A stretch of DNA of 64,000 nucleotides from Clostridium sp. CAG:678 (lineage in GTDB: Bacteria > Bacillota > Clostridia > Oscillospirales > Acutalibacteraceae), in contig HF991825.1 in the NCBI GenBank assembly GCA_000431535.1, positions 169,662 through 233,661 on the forward strand, given 5' to 3'. Made by a program: the position numbers and the translations under genes. The number at the start of each line of letters is the position of its first letter. Within the stretch, counting starts at the first letter, position 1. Shown piece after piece: positions 27,051 to 37,400 of this stretch. The notes beneath the pieces were generated by a model. The model worked only from the letters and a program-made list of their open reading frames with translations. It did no database searches and had not been told where the DNA came from.

Positions 27051-27605
27051 ATGTTGAACCACAAGGGAACGCAGGTCATTATGACCAAAAGGCTCCTGCT
27101 CAGAGAGATCAGGGAAAGTGATTATAAAGATATTTATGCATACGCCCGGAAAACAGAGGTGGCAAAGTATGTTTCGTGGAATGCCCACAAAAGCCTTAAC
27201 GATTCTAAAGAGGTCTGCAAAATGTGGGTAAAACAGTATGAAACCGGCGATAAGTATCACTGGGCAATAATCTTTGGCGGTAAAATGATCGGCAGCATAG
27301 AGGTGGTAAAACTCATTGGAGAGACTGCCTATCTCGGCTGGACTTTGGACAGCGCCTATTGGAATCACGGTATAATGACGGAAGCCGCCATTGCGGTTCG
27401 TGATTTCCTGTTTAATGAAATCGGTGTCAACGCGCTTTATGCCTGTTATATAACCGAAAATATCGGCTCGGGCAGAGTTATGCAAAAAATAGGTATGAAT
27501 CCATGTACAGCAGAAGCGTATTATATACCGCTTGGAATTGAAAATCTCAAGACCGAATGGGATGGATTGCCGTTTGCGTTTTATACACTGAAAAATTTGA
27601 AATGA
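27051..27605 (+). CDS. GNAT N-acetyltransferase (RimJ/RimL-like)
   Basis: A 184-residue protein with the RimJ/RimL pattern: TKRLLLREIRESDYKDIYAYA near the start, then IIFGGKMIGSIEVVKL, AYLGWTLDSAYWNHGIMTEAAIAV (acetyl-CoA region) and NIGSGRVMQKIGM. The likely role is acetylation of an N-terminal or small-molecule amine; substrate unknown. GGAGAG lies just upstream of ATG 27051; the longer frame from 26955 includes the hairpin region and is not favoured. Confidence 0.88.
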   Translation: MLNHKGTQVIMTKRLLLREIRESDYKDIYAYARKTEVAKYVSWNAHKSLNDSKEVCKMWVKQYETGDKYHWAIIFGGKMIGSIEVVKLIGETAYLGWTLDSAYWNHGIMTEAAIAVRDFLFNEIGVNALYACYITENIGSGRVMQKIGMNPCTAEAYYIPLGIENLKTEWDGLPFAFYTLKNLK

Positions 27606-27614
27606 AGTGGGATA

Positions 27615-28370
27615 ATGAAAAAAGAATGGGATGAACAAAATTATTCTGAAAATTTTAAATTCGTGCATCAGTACGGTGAAAAACTGCTGGATCTGATCAC
27701 GGTTCCAGCCGGCAGTTTCGTTGTGGATCTCGGCTGCGGAAACGGCGCGCTCAGCGCAAAACTGGCGGAAAAATATACCGTGCTCGGAATTGACGCGTCG
27801 CCGGAAATGCTCAGAAAAGCAAAACAGGATCACCCGGATATTCGCTTTTTGTGTGATGACGCCTGCGGTTTTTCACTGGAAAAGAAAGCCGACGCAGTCT
27901 TTTCCAACGCTGTATTTCACTGGATTGAAAATCAGGATAAATTAATTCAAAATATTGCGGAAAACCTGAAAAGCGGCGGCGAGCTTGTGTTTGAATTCGG
28001 CGGAAAAGGATGTGCCGATACCGTGCATCAGGCGCTTGGTAAGGCGTTTGCCGAATACGGCTATGAATACAGAGTGGATTTTAACTTCCGCTCTATCGGC
28101 GAGTTTGCACCGCTGCTCGAAAGGCATGGATTTCAAGTGGAGTATGCCCGCCTGTATGGCCGCCCGACCCCGCAAAACGGGGAAAACGGACTGCAAAACT
28201 GGATAAAAATGTTCGTCACTACGGCGTTTAACGGCGTTGCCGCCAAGGATAAGGAACAGATCATTCAGCGCGCCGCCGAACTCTGCCGTCCGTTGCTTTT
28301 CAAAAACGGCGTTTGGTATGTGGATTACGTCCGTCTGCTGATGAAAGCGGTCAAAATAGAACGTGTATGA
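27615..28370 (+). CDS. Class I SAM-dependent methyltransferase
   Basis: The 251-residue protein has motif I VVDLGCGNGALSAKLAE (about 36-52), GIDASPEMLRKAKQ, DAVFSNAVFHWIE and SGGELVFEFGGKG, a pattern close to trans-aconitate 2-methyltransferase-type enzymes. Substrate not known. It lies nine bases after the GNAT gene in the same transcript and is closed by a strong terminator about 270 bases later. Confidence 0.87.
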   Translation: MKKEWDEQNYSENFKFVHQYGEKLLDLITVPAGSFVVDLGCGNGALSAKLAEKYTVLGIDASPEMLRKAKQDHPDIRFLCDDACGFSLEKKADAVFSNAVFHWIENQDKLIQNIAENLKSGGELVFEFGGKGCADTVHQALGKAFAEYGYEYRVDFNFRSIGEFAPLLERHGFQVEYARLYGRPTPQNGENGLQNWIKMFVTTAFNGVAAKDKEQIIQRAAELCRPLLFKNGVWYVDYVRLLMKAVKIERV

Positions 28371-28640
28371 TGCAGAGCAAGCCCATTCAAGGTGATTTTA
28401 TGGTTTAATAAGATTCAAAACCGGCAGTATGGTTTGGTCGAGAAACTGGATAAAAGTACCCGCTGCCTGTCCGGTCCGGTGCAGAGCAGACGCTTGCGCG
28501 GGACAGCTGAAGAACAGTGGAGCAGCATATTTTTCGTATCTGCTTGTGATGCAGATGATGCTTTGAGAAAAAACACAATAAATATTTTAAATATGCGTTG
28601 CTTGTTTAGAATGAAAACAGGCATTTTCTGCTGTGAACAA
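28371..28640. other. Intergenic region without a recognised gene
   Basis: A frame of 101 codons at 28392-28697 crosses it but has no ribosome site, unusual composition and runs through the terminator hairpin, so I do not accept it. I see no RNA motif. Confidence 0.4.
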
Positions 28641-28678
28641 AAAACACCTCCGGAGAAAAAATTCTCCGGAGGTGTTTT
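28641..28678 (+). terminator. Strong bidirectional terminator
   Basis: A perfect 17-bp stem (28641-28657 with 28662-28678), A-rich before and T-rich after, lies between the convergent methyltransferase and hexosaminidase genes. Confidence 0.9.
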
Positions 28679-28705
28679 AATGGATTTATATAAATAACTT
28701 ACATG

Positions 28706-30157
28706 TCATTTAATATCTGTGTTGCACTTCGTTTTTCGGGGGCAGAGGGAGCCGCTGAAAAAATGCAGAATATCCGGCACACGCAACAGCGGGTTCAGAT
28801 CCCTTTCCTTTTCCGGTGCGGGAAAAATGCCGTTCTTTTTCAACATAGGCTCTATGCAGCGAAATCTTTCTGTAAATGCGGCATAAGATGTTTTATATCC
28901 CCAAGCGGTTTCAGATATGGCAGGCAGACGCGGAAAGTAGCGGTAACACAGCGTGTTAAAATCTCTTATATATTCCGTCCATATTTCCGCCTCTATGCCG
29001 TATGGCTTTTGACCGGCGCATTTTTGATAGTTTTTTTCGGGTTGGAAAACATAAGTCTTTTTTAACGGAGTCATGCCAAACGGGTAGTCGCAGTAATAAT
29101 GAAAAAAATCGGATTCTATGACTTTTCCGCCTTTTTCGGCAAAACGAAAACTTGCGTTCCCTCCAAGCCAGTGCTGCACGCAGATTTCTTCAGGATTCAG
29201 CATGCCGCCTTTTAAGCTTTCGTTCCACACGATTGCTTTTTTGCCTTTCTTTTTCAAATGGTCCGCTATACGGTTGGTAAACACGCTTTGCAGCTCATGA
29301 AAATTCTTTAGTCCGAGTTGTTCTTTCATACGGCGGCAATCGGGGCAGTTTTCCCAGCTTTTCGTGGGTGTTTCATCACCGCCGATGTGTATATATTCAT
29401 ATGGGAAAAGCTCGCAGATTTCGTCCAGCACGGAAAAAACAAAAGAATACACCTTCTCCCTGCTTACACACAGTATGTTGTTGAAAATGCCTTGCTTTGT
29501 CTGCACATCAACGGGCCGCCCGGTGCAGCTCAGATTCGGGTAAGATGCAAGAATGGCGCTGGCGTGCCCGGGTATATCAATTTCCGGTATGACTTCAATG
29601 TGCCTTTCCTTACAATATGCCAAAATTTCTCTGATTTCATCTTGCGTATATAAAGCGCGGTATTCCCGCTTATCTATCTTTCCGCCAAAGGCGGAACAGC
29701 TGCGCGCACTGCCGATTTCATTCAGCCTTTTCTGTGATTTCATTTCTATGCGCCATCCCTGATCGTCTGTGAGGTGCCAGTGAAACCGGTTCAGTTTAAA
29801 CAGAGCCGCCGCGCCGATCAGTTTTTTTATGTCTTCTATTTTAAAAGCATGGCGGGCGCAGTCCAAAGAAAAACCGCGGTATTCATATTTTGGATGATCT
29901 TGAATTGAGAAATGAGGTATTCGGCGCTGGAGCCGAAGTTGGTTTAATGTTTGGCCGGCATAAAATTTCCCGCCGTCATCAGCAAAAAAAATATGAACCG
30001 TATTCCTGTCAAATTCCATGCGGTATCCTTCTTTTCCGGCCGCGGGATCTTTTGTGTATGTTACTGCCGCGCAAAGGATATCGCTTTTGCTTTGGCTGTT
30101 GATTTGCACTTTTTCTGGGTAAGGTATTATGTTCAGCATATCCGTTGTCTGCCTCAT
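28706..30157 (-). CDS. Beta-N-acetylhexosaminidase (GH20)
   Basis: It removes terminal beta-linked GlcNAc or GalNAc. The 483-residue protein has the N-terminal GH20b region (MLNIIPYPEKVQ, 7-18), FHWHLTDDQGWR (126-136), PEIDIPGHA (191-199) and the catalytic pair D261-E262 in HIGGDETP, plus WGY-type aromatic residues near the end. There is no signal peptide, so it acts in the cytoplasm on imported oligosaccharides, for example host glycan or chitobiose pieces. ATG 30157 overlaps the TGA of the upstream HD gene (ATGA), which decides the start. Confidence 0.93.
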   Translation of the reverse strand: MRQTTDMLNIIPYPEKVQINSQSKSDILCAAVTYTKDPAAGKEGYRMEFDRNTVHIFFADDGGKFYAGQTLNQLRLQRRIPHFSIQDHPKYEYRGFSLDCARHAFKIEDIKKLIGAAALFKLNRFHWHLTDDQGWRIEMKSQKRLNEIGSARSCSAFGGKIDKREYRALYTQDEIREILAYCKERHIEVIPEIDIPGHASAILASYPNLSCTGRPVDVQTKQGIFNNILCVSREKVYSFVFSVLDEICELFPYEYIHIGGDETPTKSWENCPDCRRMKEQLGLKNFHELQSVFTNRIADHLKKKGKKAIVWNESLKGGMLNPEEICVQHWLGGNASFRFAEKGGKVIESDFFHYYCDYPFGMTPLKKTYVFQPEKNYQKCAGQKPYGIEAEIWTEYIRDFNTLCYRYFPRLPAISETAWGYKTSYAAFTERFRCIEPMLKKNGIFPAPEKERDLNPLLRVPDILHFFSGSLCPRKTKCNTDIK

Positions 30158-30759
30158 TCGTTTTTCAGGTTCCCTTTTTCCACATTTTTCAGGATCAGTT
30201 CGTTTAACTGGTAGTCCCACAATGTTTTGGAACCTTTTTCTGTGTATTCGTTTCTTTTAAGCACCTGACTCAGTTTTATGCCGTTCTTTTTCCACATCTC
30301 GCCGTTTGTGGCGTCGTTGAGCATCGTGGGCTGCAGGCAGTCCATCGCGTGGGCAAAATGCGCCTCAGGCGTTTCGTTTGCCTCAAACTCATCCCACAGC
30401 GCGCGCAGTTTTTTGCCTTGGTCATCCGGCAGCAGGGCATAGATCCTGTTTGCCGCTTTCACTTCCCGTTCGCGCTGGCTCTTGCCCAGTTCATAGTCAT
30501 AGCAGTATGTGTCGCCCGCGTCGATCTCCACAATATCGTGGATCAGGATCATTGTTACGGTCTTAAGCACATCAATCTCTTCGTTGGCGTATTCGCTCAG
30601 CAGGATTGCCATAAGCGCCATGTGCCAGGCATGTTCGGAATCGTTTTCAAACCGCTTGCCGCTGGAGATCAGCGTGCGGCGTTCAATTTCCTTTTCCGCG
30701 TCCGCCTGCAGAATAAAATCAAGCTGCTTTTTCAGCCTTTCGGGTGTTTCGTATGCCAT
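30154..30759 (-). CDS. HD-domain hydrolase (YfbR/5'-deoxynucleotidase-like)
   Basis: A 201-residue HD-domain protein of the HDDC2/YfbR type. Seen: RFENDSEHAWHMALMA (His of site I), LIHDIVEIDAGDTY (the His-Asp pair) and a later DCLQPTMLND. Relatives are metal-dependent phosphohydrolases of (deoxy)nucleoside monophosphates. It lies between a calcineurin-type phosphatase (13 bases upstream) and the hexosaminidase (overlap of four bases). Confidence 0.87.
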   Translation of the reverse strand: MAYETPERLKKQLDFILQADAEKEIERRTLISSGKRFENDSEHAWHMALMAILLSEYANEEIDVLKTVTMILIHDIVEIDAGDTYCYDYELGKSQREREVKAANRIYALLPDDQGKKLRALWDEFEANETPEAHFAHAMDCLQPTMLNDATNGEMWKKNGIKLSQVLKRNEYTEKGSKTLWDYQLNELILKNVEKGNLKNE

Positions 30760-30772
30760 GTATTGCCCTTCT

Positions 30773-31447
30773 TTATTTCAGTTCATATAGTTGGTTGAAC
30801 ACTGCTGTCAGCCGGCTTGTGATCTGCATGTCGGTGTGCAGTGATCCGAAATACCAGTGGTAGTATTCAACATTTTTGGTAAGTTCCTGTAAATAGGTGT
30901 TTAAAGGGGAGAGCTTTGCCGCCTGATTTGTGTGCAGCTTTAAAAAGTCCTTTGCTATGGCGGGCGCCTCGTAAGTTAAAATATAGTTCACGCGGAAATC
31001 ATTGTCTTTCAAATTGTCTTCGGCGTTTTTTATTTCTTCGGCGCTCGGCATCTCTTCTTCCCACCAGGAAACGCCGGGTTCGCGCATATCGCGATCCTCG
31101 CTCTCGCCGCCGCCCATCACAAAAAAGGTCTTGTTCTCCAGGGTAAAGACTTCACCGCGCATCAGGTGAAAGATATTGTCTGCAATTTTGTGCGCGTTTC
31201 CGCCTTTCCATCTGTAAGGGGTGTAGGCATTCAGCATATCAAAGTTTTCATGCGCGCCGTCCACAAAACAGATGGTGTATTTCTTGCTTTTCAGCGTTTC
31301 CAGATTTTTCTTTTCCTGTTCGCTGCCGTTCCATAAAAAGCCGAAATCACCGCAGACGATCAGTGTGTCTTTTTCACCAAGTTTTTTTAATTTGGAATTT
31401 TTAAACCAGGAAATGTCCCCGTGTGTGTCGCCCGTTACATAGATCAT
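30773..31447 (-). CDS. Calcineurin-like metallophosphatase
   Basis: The metal motifs are in order: GDTHGD (about 6-11), CGDFGF (GDxxF), DGAHEN (GNHE-like, with Ala-His-Glu-Asn), and GGGESEDRDMREPGVSWW near residue 105-120. The 224-residue length fits small protein-phosphatase-like enzymes; substrate unknown. AGGTGA six bases before ATG 31447 favours this start over the GTG at 31456. It heads the HD/hexosaminidase group. Confidence 0.88.
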   Translation of the reverse strand: MIYVTGDTHGDISWFKNSKLKKLGEKDTLIVCGDFGFLWNGSEQEKKNLETLKSKKYTICFVDGAHENFDMLNAYTPYRWKGGNAHKIADNIFHLMRGEVFTLENKTFFVMGGGESEDRDMREPGVSWWEEEMPSAEEIKNAEDNLKDNDFRVNYILTYEAPAIAKDFLKLHTNQAAKLSPLNTYLQELTKNVEYYHWYFGSLHTDMQITSRLTAVFNQLYELK

Positions 31448-31574
31448 AAAATTCACCTAAATTTAATAAATTTCTACTTTTAAATTACTCTTAATAATGA
31501 TAAAATAGTAAGCAGAGTGTAATATCAAACAGATATTTATATAATATATTTTATTATAAAAGGTGTCAAGTTAT

Positions 31575-32903
31575 ATGAAAAAGTTTGTTTCAACTTTTCT
31601 TGCCGTGGTGATTGCCGCGGTATCGCTTTTTTGCGGCGCGTTTTCCGCAAACGCAGCCATCTACCAGCCGGATGTGGAGCTCTATTCCAAGGCGTATATG
31701 CTCATCAATCTGGACGATGATTCCTACCCGGTTGTGGCGCAGAAAAATCAGGATGAAAAAATGTATCCCGCATCGCTTACGAAAATTGTTACCGCAATCG
31801 TAACGCTTAATAATGTTTCCGATCTTCAGGAGCAGGTTACCGTTTCGGAGGCGGCGTTCAATATCCTGCTCGGAACAGGTGCGCAGGTGGCCGGTCTGGA
31901 GATAGGGGATACCCTTACCGTGGAACAGCTTTTATACCTAAATATGGTACATTCTGCCTGTGACGCCTCCGAAGTGCTTGCCGAATATGTGGGCGGCACA
32001 AGGGAAAATTTTGTGAAAATGATGAATGATTATGCGGCGTCGCTCGGTTGCACGGGCACGAATTTTATGAATCCGGACGGCTTGCACGACCCAAATCATT
32101 ACACCACTGCCGCAGACCTTGCTAAGATCACGCTGGATGCGCTGAAAAATTCTACGTTTACCAAGATTGCCAATACGGTGGAATATGAATATAACGGCAT
32201 GAATTATTATAATACAAATCTGATGCTGCGCCGGGGTTATCTGTCCTACTACTACGAATACGCAAAAGGCATCAAAACCGGATCCACTTCCGAGGCGGGT
32301 TACTGCGTGATCACCACGGCAAGTAAGGACGGTTATAACTATCTTGCCATCGTTCTCGGCGCACCGGTCATAGATTATAATCATGACGGATATGTGGAAA
32401 AGTGTTCGTTTATAGATGCCGCAACATTGTTTAAATGGGCGTTCGGCAGCCTCAAATACTCCACAATCATAGAGCAGAATGAAGTGCTGGATGAGATCCC
32501 GGTTGAAAACGGAAAAGATGCCGATACGCTTCGTTTGGTTGCAAAAGAGGATGTAACGGCGATCGTTCCGAACGGACTGGATAGATCCAATGTTGTGATC
32601 AAAGCAAAGGATAAACCCGAATCGGTGGACGCCCCTATAGAAAAGGGGGACGCAGTTTGCACAGCGCAGATCATCTATGCGGATCAGGTCGTTGCCGAGG
32701 TGCAGTTTGTGGCGGCGGATACCGTTGAACTTTCCACGTTTCTGACGATCCTGAATGCAATCAAACATTTCTTTTCACTGACTGCCGTACAGATCATTAT
32801 AGCGCTGATCGTTGTGGGAATTGCCGTTTATATCGGGCTTTTTATCTATAAAGCCAATAAAAAGAAAGCAAAAAGGCGTTCACAGCAGGACGGCGAAGAA
32901 TGA
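31575..32903 (+). CDS. D-alanyl-D-alanine carboxypeptidase (peptidase S11)
   Basis: It trims the last D-Ala from wall pentapeptides outside the membrane. The 442-residue protein has a signal peptide (KKFVSTFLAVVIAAVSLFCGAFSANA), the SxxK motif in YPASLTKIV, the KTG motif in KGIKTGSTSEAGY, a C-terminal beta domain (about 285-390) and a terminal anchor helix (VQIIIALIVVGIAVYIGLFI) followed by a Lys-rich tail. The second motif reads SAC (VHSACDASE) instead of SxN. AAGGTG precedes ATG 31575. Confidence 0.93.
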   Translation: MKKFVSTFLAVVIAAVSLFCGAFSANAAIYQPDVELYSKAYMLINLDDDSYPVVAQKNQDEKMYPASLTKIVTAIVTLNNVSDLQEQVTVSEAAFNILLGTGAQVAGLEIGDTLTVEQLLYLNMVHSACDASEVLAEYVGGTRENFVKMMNDYAASLGCTGTNFMNPDGLHDPNHYTTAADLAKITLDALKNSTFTKIANTVEYEYNGMNYYNTNLMLRRGYLSYYYEYAKGIKTGSTSEAGYCVITTASKDGYNYLAIVLGAPVIDYNHDGYVEKCSFIDAATLFKWAFGSLKYSTIIEQNEVLDEIPVENGKDADTLRLVAKEDVTAIVPNGLDRSNVVIKAKDKPESVDAPIEKGDAVCTAQIIYADQVVAEVQFVAADTVELSTFLTILNAIKHFFSLTAVQIIIALIVVGIAVYIGLFIYKANKKKAKRRSQQDGEE

Positions 32904-32932
32904 TTCTGTAAAAACTAAGAAATACTGTGATT

Positions 32933-32967
32933 AAAGAGGCTTGGACTGTTGTCCAAGCCTCTTTTAC
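32933..32967 (+). terminator. Bidirectional terminator
   Basis: A perfect 14-bp stem (32933-32946 with 32951-32964), loop TGTT, then TTT. It lies between the carboxypeptidase and the convergent anti-sigma gene, whose stop is at its very edge. Confidence 0.88.
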
Positions 32968-33861
32968 TCAGTTGCCCGTGTAAGTTGCATTCATGGTTCC
33001 GTTTTCGTCAAATTGCAGGTCTATGGTGCAGTGTTCCGTGCTGCCATCCGTATAATTGACGGTGAAAATAAGCGTGTCTGTAAAGGCGGAAACCGGTCTT
33101 GCAGGGTCTTGAGACAAAGCGTTGAGCATTTCCTGAGACGGATTCCACCAGATCCTAAGCGGCGTGCCGGAGGCGGAGTCCATGATTTCGTAATATGTGT
33201 CCGCGGATATCTCCAGATCGCTGCCTTCGGGAAACCGGTCTTGCAGGGGCACGCTTTCTCTGCAGTCCCAGTAACGGATCTGCCCGTATCTGCCGCACTG
33301 AAGCCGTATGCTGCTGATTTGCTTTTTGCCGTCCGGCTCGATCTCAAAGGCGTTTAGCTGCACAATGTGAATATACGCGTTTTCAAATGCGCTGCTGCTC
33401 TGCCGAATCAGTGCGGATCGGTCCTCGTTCATGCGGTTAATTGTATGGATCTGGGCGTTTTCTGCCTCTTTCATTTTCTCTTCCGCCGCCTTATCGCTCA
33501 GCCCGCGCAAATCAATCACGGCAATGTTATAAAGCAGGGGAAGTTTACTGCCGAGTTGTAATTCTGTTTTATTGCTGTCTCCGTTTACAGCGTAAACCGT
33601 CATCCCGAAATGCAGACTTTCGGCACTTGTTTCACCTTGCCCGTTACTGCGGCTCTCTGCCGGGCGGAAATCTGCAAAGCGGGCAAGGCAAACGACAAGT
33701 ACAACTGCGCATACTGCGGCTGAAACCGCCGCAACGCTCCATTTTCTTTTGTTTTTTTTCACTTTGTGCCCGGAGGTCAGCACTTTTTCTTTCAGTCTGG
33801 TTTTAAAATGGCGGTCCGGCGATATATGATCTATACACGCTTTATAATCGTTTTTCTTCAT
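32968..33861 (-). CDS. Membrane protein, probable anti-sigma factor
   Basis: A 297-residue single-pass protein: cytoplasmic N-terminus of about 42 residues ending in basic KKNKRKW, one helix (about 43-62, VAAVSAAVCAVVLVVCLARF) and an extracellular beta-rich domain with an internal polar helix (DLRGLSDKAAEEKMKEAEN). It overlaps the ECF sigma gene by 20 bases on the same strand, the standard layout of sigma/anti-sigma pairs. The extracytoplasmic signal is not known. No zinc-binding anti-sigma motif is seen. Confidence 0.75.
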   Translation of the reverse strand: MKKNDYKACIDHISPDRHFKTRLKEKVLTSGHKVKKNKRKWSVAAVSAAVCAVVLVVCLARFADFRPAESRSNGQGETSAESLHFGMTVYAVNGDSNKTELQLGSKLPLLYNIAVIDLRGLSDKAAEEKMKEAENAQIHTINRMNEDRSALIRQSSSAFENAYIHIVQLNAFEIEPDGKKQISSIRLQCGRYGQIRYWDCRESVPLQDRFPEGSDLEISADTYYEIMDSASGTPLRIWWNPSQEMLNALSQDPARPVSAFTDTLIFTVNYTDGSTEHCTIDLQFDENGTMNATYTGN

Positions 33862-34342
33862 GACCGTATTCCTCCAGTTCCTTTTTTAAGATCTCCCGGC
33901 CCTTTTTCAGGCGCATTTTTACCGCCGATCTTGTTATGTGCAGCGCTTTGGCAATTTGCTCCACAGAGTAATCGTTGTAATAATACAGGATCACGGCGGA
34001 TTTGTATTTTAAGGGGAGCAGAATGATCTGCCTTAAAACGTCCATGCGCAGATCATCGTCTGCCGAAACGCCGGGTATGATCAGTTCGTTGATGGATAGG
34101 TTTTTACGGTGGGCTGCTTTTAAAAGGTTTTTGCATTTGTTTTGGGTTACCTTAATGAGCCATGCTTTTTCGTGTTCGCCGCTCTTGAATTCGGGCGGTT
34201 CATAAAGCAGTTTCATAAAAACTTCCTGTAAGATATCTTCCGCGTCACTTTCGTTGGCTACAAACAGAAAGGCAATGCGGTACAGCATTTCTCCGTATTC
34301 GTTGTATTTCTGTTCGAAACGCTCTTCATCCGTGCAGTTCAT
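33842..34342 (-). CDS. ECF sigma factor (sigma-70 family)
   Basis: A 166-residue sigma factor. Region 2: RIAFLFVANESDAEDILQEVFMKL; region 4: LPLKYKSAVILYYYNDYSVEQIAKALHITRSAVKMRLKKGR with a clear helix-turn-helix. AAGGGGG seven bases before ATG 34342 decides the start over the ATG at 34375. It should direct RNA polymerase to a small set of envelope-stress or host-response promoters; the neighbouring wall hydrolase and carboxypeptidase are possible targets (inference). Confidence 0.93.
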   Translation of the reverse strand: MNCTDEERFEQKYNEYGEMLYRIAFLFVANESDAEDILQEVFMKLLYEPPEFKSGEHEKAWLIKVTQNKCKNLLKAAHRKNLSINELIIPGVSADDDLRMDVLRQIILLPLKYKSAVILYYYNDYSVEQIAKALHITRSAVKMRLKKGREILKKELEEYGHEEKRL

Positions 34343-34430
34343 CTGATTCCCCCTTTCACTAATATAACAATTCAAAGTTGTGTTCGGTCAATTTTATTTT
34401 ACCGGTAAATTCCTTTTTTTTGCAAAAAAT

Positions 34431-34453
34431 AAGGAGGCATTTTCCGCCTCCTT
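34431..34453 (-). terminator. Terminator of the large wall-hydrolase gene
   Basis: AAGGAGGC (34431-34438) pairs with GCCTCCTT (34446-34453); read on the minus strand it is followed by ATTTTTTGC. It lies 11 bases after the gene. Confidence 0.8.
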
Positions 34454-34464
34454 GTTTTATATCC

Positions 34465-37400
34465 TTATTTTGTGATCTGCACGGGTGCTGAGAAATCGCT
34501 GAACAGCCGTTGATCCTGATACCACTTCCATGCTCTCACTCTTATATAATACGTATCGTGATCGTCCAGATCAATCGTATAATTTGTTGCGCCGGATCCG
34601 GTAAGAAAAGCGCCGTTCACATTCTGCGTGAAATTTTCATCCGTTGCCCACTGGATATAATATCCGTGGCATGCCTGCACATCCCAGGTGGCAGTGGCGG
34701 TATTTCCGCCGGATTGAACAGAGAAGTTTTGCACAACGGACGGCGCCGCGCAGATCCGGTATACCGCCTCAGAAGTCTTGCCTTTGCCGTACGCCACCAC
34801 CTTAACGTCGTATTCCCATGCGGCAGTCAGATCGGTAAACGTATATTGGCTTTCGGTAACGATCCCTTTCAATTGGTCTGTTTCGCCGGAAACGATATAT
34901 ACGCTGTAGCCGTCCGCGCCCGGAACATCGTTCCAGTCAAGGTACAGATCTGTGCCGTTGTCTCCGCGCGCATAAACATGGAATCCGTCGGGTACTGAAA
35001 GGGTTTCGGCAGGCTTTACACCCTGGGAAAAATCGCCGTACAGCCGTTGATCCTGATACCATTTCCACGCTCTGACCCTTATGTAATACGTTTCCGTACC
35101 GTTGCTGTCGATCGTATAACTGGTTGCGCCGGAACCAGTGATGAAAGCGCCGTTCACATTCTGTGTGAAATCTGCATCCGATGCCCACTGGATATAATAT
35201 CCGTGGCACGCCTGCACATCCCAGGTGGCAGTAATGGTCTTTCCGTCTGATTTTGCCGAAACGTGGTTCACAGGAGCCGGTGCTGCGCAGACCCGGTATG
35301 TGGATTCAGAGGTCTTGCCTGCGCCGTATGCAACTACTTTAACGTCGTATTCCCAAGCGGCAGTGAGATCGGTAAATGTATACCGGCTTTCCGTTACCGT
35401 GCCCTTAAACTGATCCGTTCCGCCGGAAACAATATATACTCTGTAACCCTCTGCGCCCGAAACATCGTTCCAGTCAAGGTACAGATCTGTTCCGCCGTCC
35501 CCGCGTGCGTAGACGTTAAATCCGTCCGGCTTGGCAAGATAATCGCCCGCTTTTACTGCTTGTGAAAAATCACCATACAGCCGTTGATCCTGATACCATT
35601 TCCACGCTCTTACCCGGATATAGCAGCTTTCGTTCTCATTCCAATTGAGCGTATAACTTGTTGCGCCTGATCCGGTGATAAAAGCGCCGCCAACATTTTG
35701 CGTGAACGCCGCATCCGATGCCCACTGGATGTAATATCCGTGGCACGCCTGCACATCCCAAGCGGCAGTTATGGACGTTCCGTCGGCTTCGGCAGAAACA
35801 TGATCCACCGGGGCGGGCGCCGCACATACCTTGTAAGTTGCAGATGCGGCGCTTACCTCGTTAAATGCAACCACTTTTACATCATATTCCCATGCCGCAA
35901 CAAGGTCTGTAAATGTATATCTGTTTTCGCTAACTGTTCCCTTAAGTGTGTCCTTGCCGCCGGAAACGATGTATACCCTGTAACCGTCGGCGCCGGCAAC
36001 ATCGTTCCATTCCAGATAAAGGTCTGTTCCGCCGTCTCCGCGCGCATAAACGTTAAATCCGTCTGCGGCATAAAGCACGTCGCTCAGTTTCACCGTGTCG
36101 GAGTAATCGCCGTAAACGATATTACCGTTGTAATTTTTCCACGCACGGATACGAATATAATAATCGCGGATGTATTCCGCTCCGAAAGTATAACTTGCTG
36201 TAGTACTATCGGCGGAACCTGTGTTTTGGGTGAAACTGCTGTTTGACGCCCATTCTATACGGTATCCGTGGCAGTTTACACTGCTCCAGGTAACGGTAAC
36301 TTTTCCCGCGCTTTGCGCCGTCAGCTGCACATCCGTAACGGTTGCGGTGCCGGCGTGCACGGTATATGTGCTGTCAGAACTTCTGCCGCTGTGGCTGTAT
36401 GCCTCCACAAGGATCTCGTATTCCCAGCCGGGTGTCAGATCGGTAAAGGTAAAAACGCTCTTTGTGCTTTCGCCTTTCAGCGTTTTTGCGTCTCCGGAAA
36501 CGATATAGATTCTGTAGCCGTCCGCGCCTGCAACGTCATCCCATTCCAGGGTGAGATCGGTTCCGTTATCTCCGTATGCCGTTACTTGAAACCCGGATGG
36601 CGACGGAAGAAGTACCGTAAGATTGATGGCCTCTCCATACTCCCCCCGAATCGTTTCGGATTCAAAATTTTTCCATGCCAGTATGCGAACATAATAGTCA
36701 TGCGCGTTCTCAAAGTTCATGGTGTAGTGATCGGTTGCGGAGGAAGCCAGGGACACACCGCCGGTGTTTTGCGTAAAATCCTCATCCGTAGCCCACTGAA
36801 TGTAATATCCGTGGCAGGTTACGGGATCCCACGATAATTCAACGGTATTTTCATCCAGAATCTCTGCGGAAAAGCCCGGCACGGGCGCAGGCGCCGCGCA
36901 TATTCTGTATATCGCCTGAGAAGATTTGCCCGTATTAAAGGCTTCTACTTTAATATCGTATTCCCAGGACGGCGTAAGATCGGTAAATGTAAACCGGCTG
37001 CCGGTAACCGTGCCCTTTAAGGTTTCGGTGTCGCCGGATACAATATAGATCCTGTAACCGTTTGCATCCGCCACGTCCGTCCAGTCCAGCGTAAGGGAAG
37101 CGCCGCCGTTTCCGCGCTGTGTAATTTGGAAGCCCTGCGGCTGGATCAGATTGTCCGAAAGATCGCTGATCGGTGAAAAATCGCCGTAAATGCTGGAACC
37201 GTTAAACGTTTTCCATGCTCTGATTCTGAAATAGTAGTTGCCTGCATTCGGCAGATTCGCCGTATAGGCGTCCGTTGCACTGCCGGTAATAAAGACGGAG
37301 CCTTTGTTTTGTGAAAAGTTTTTATCTGTTGCCCATTCCAGATAATAGCCGTGGCAGCTTTGCGCATCCCATGTTGCAGCAAACGTGTTCAGATCACGCA

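Noticed and set aside
28392..28697. 101-codon frame before the GH20 gene
   Set aside because: No ribosome site, runs through the terminator hairpin, no recognisable family.
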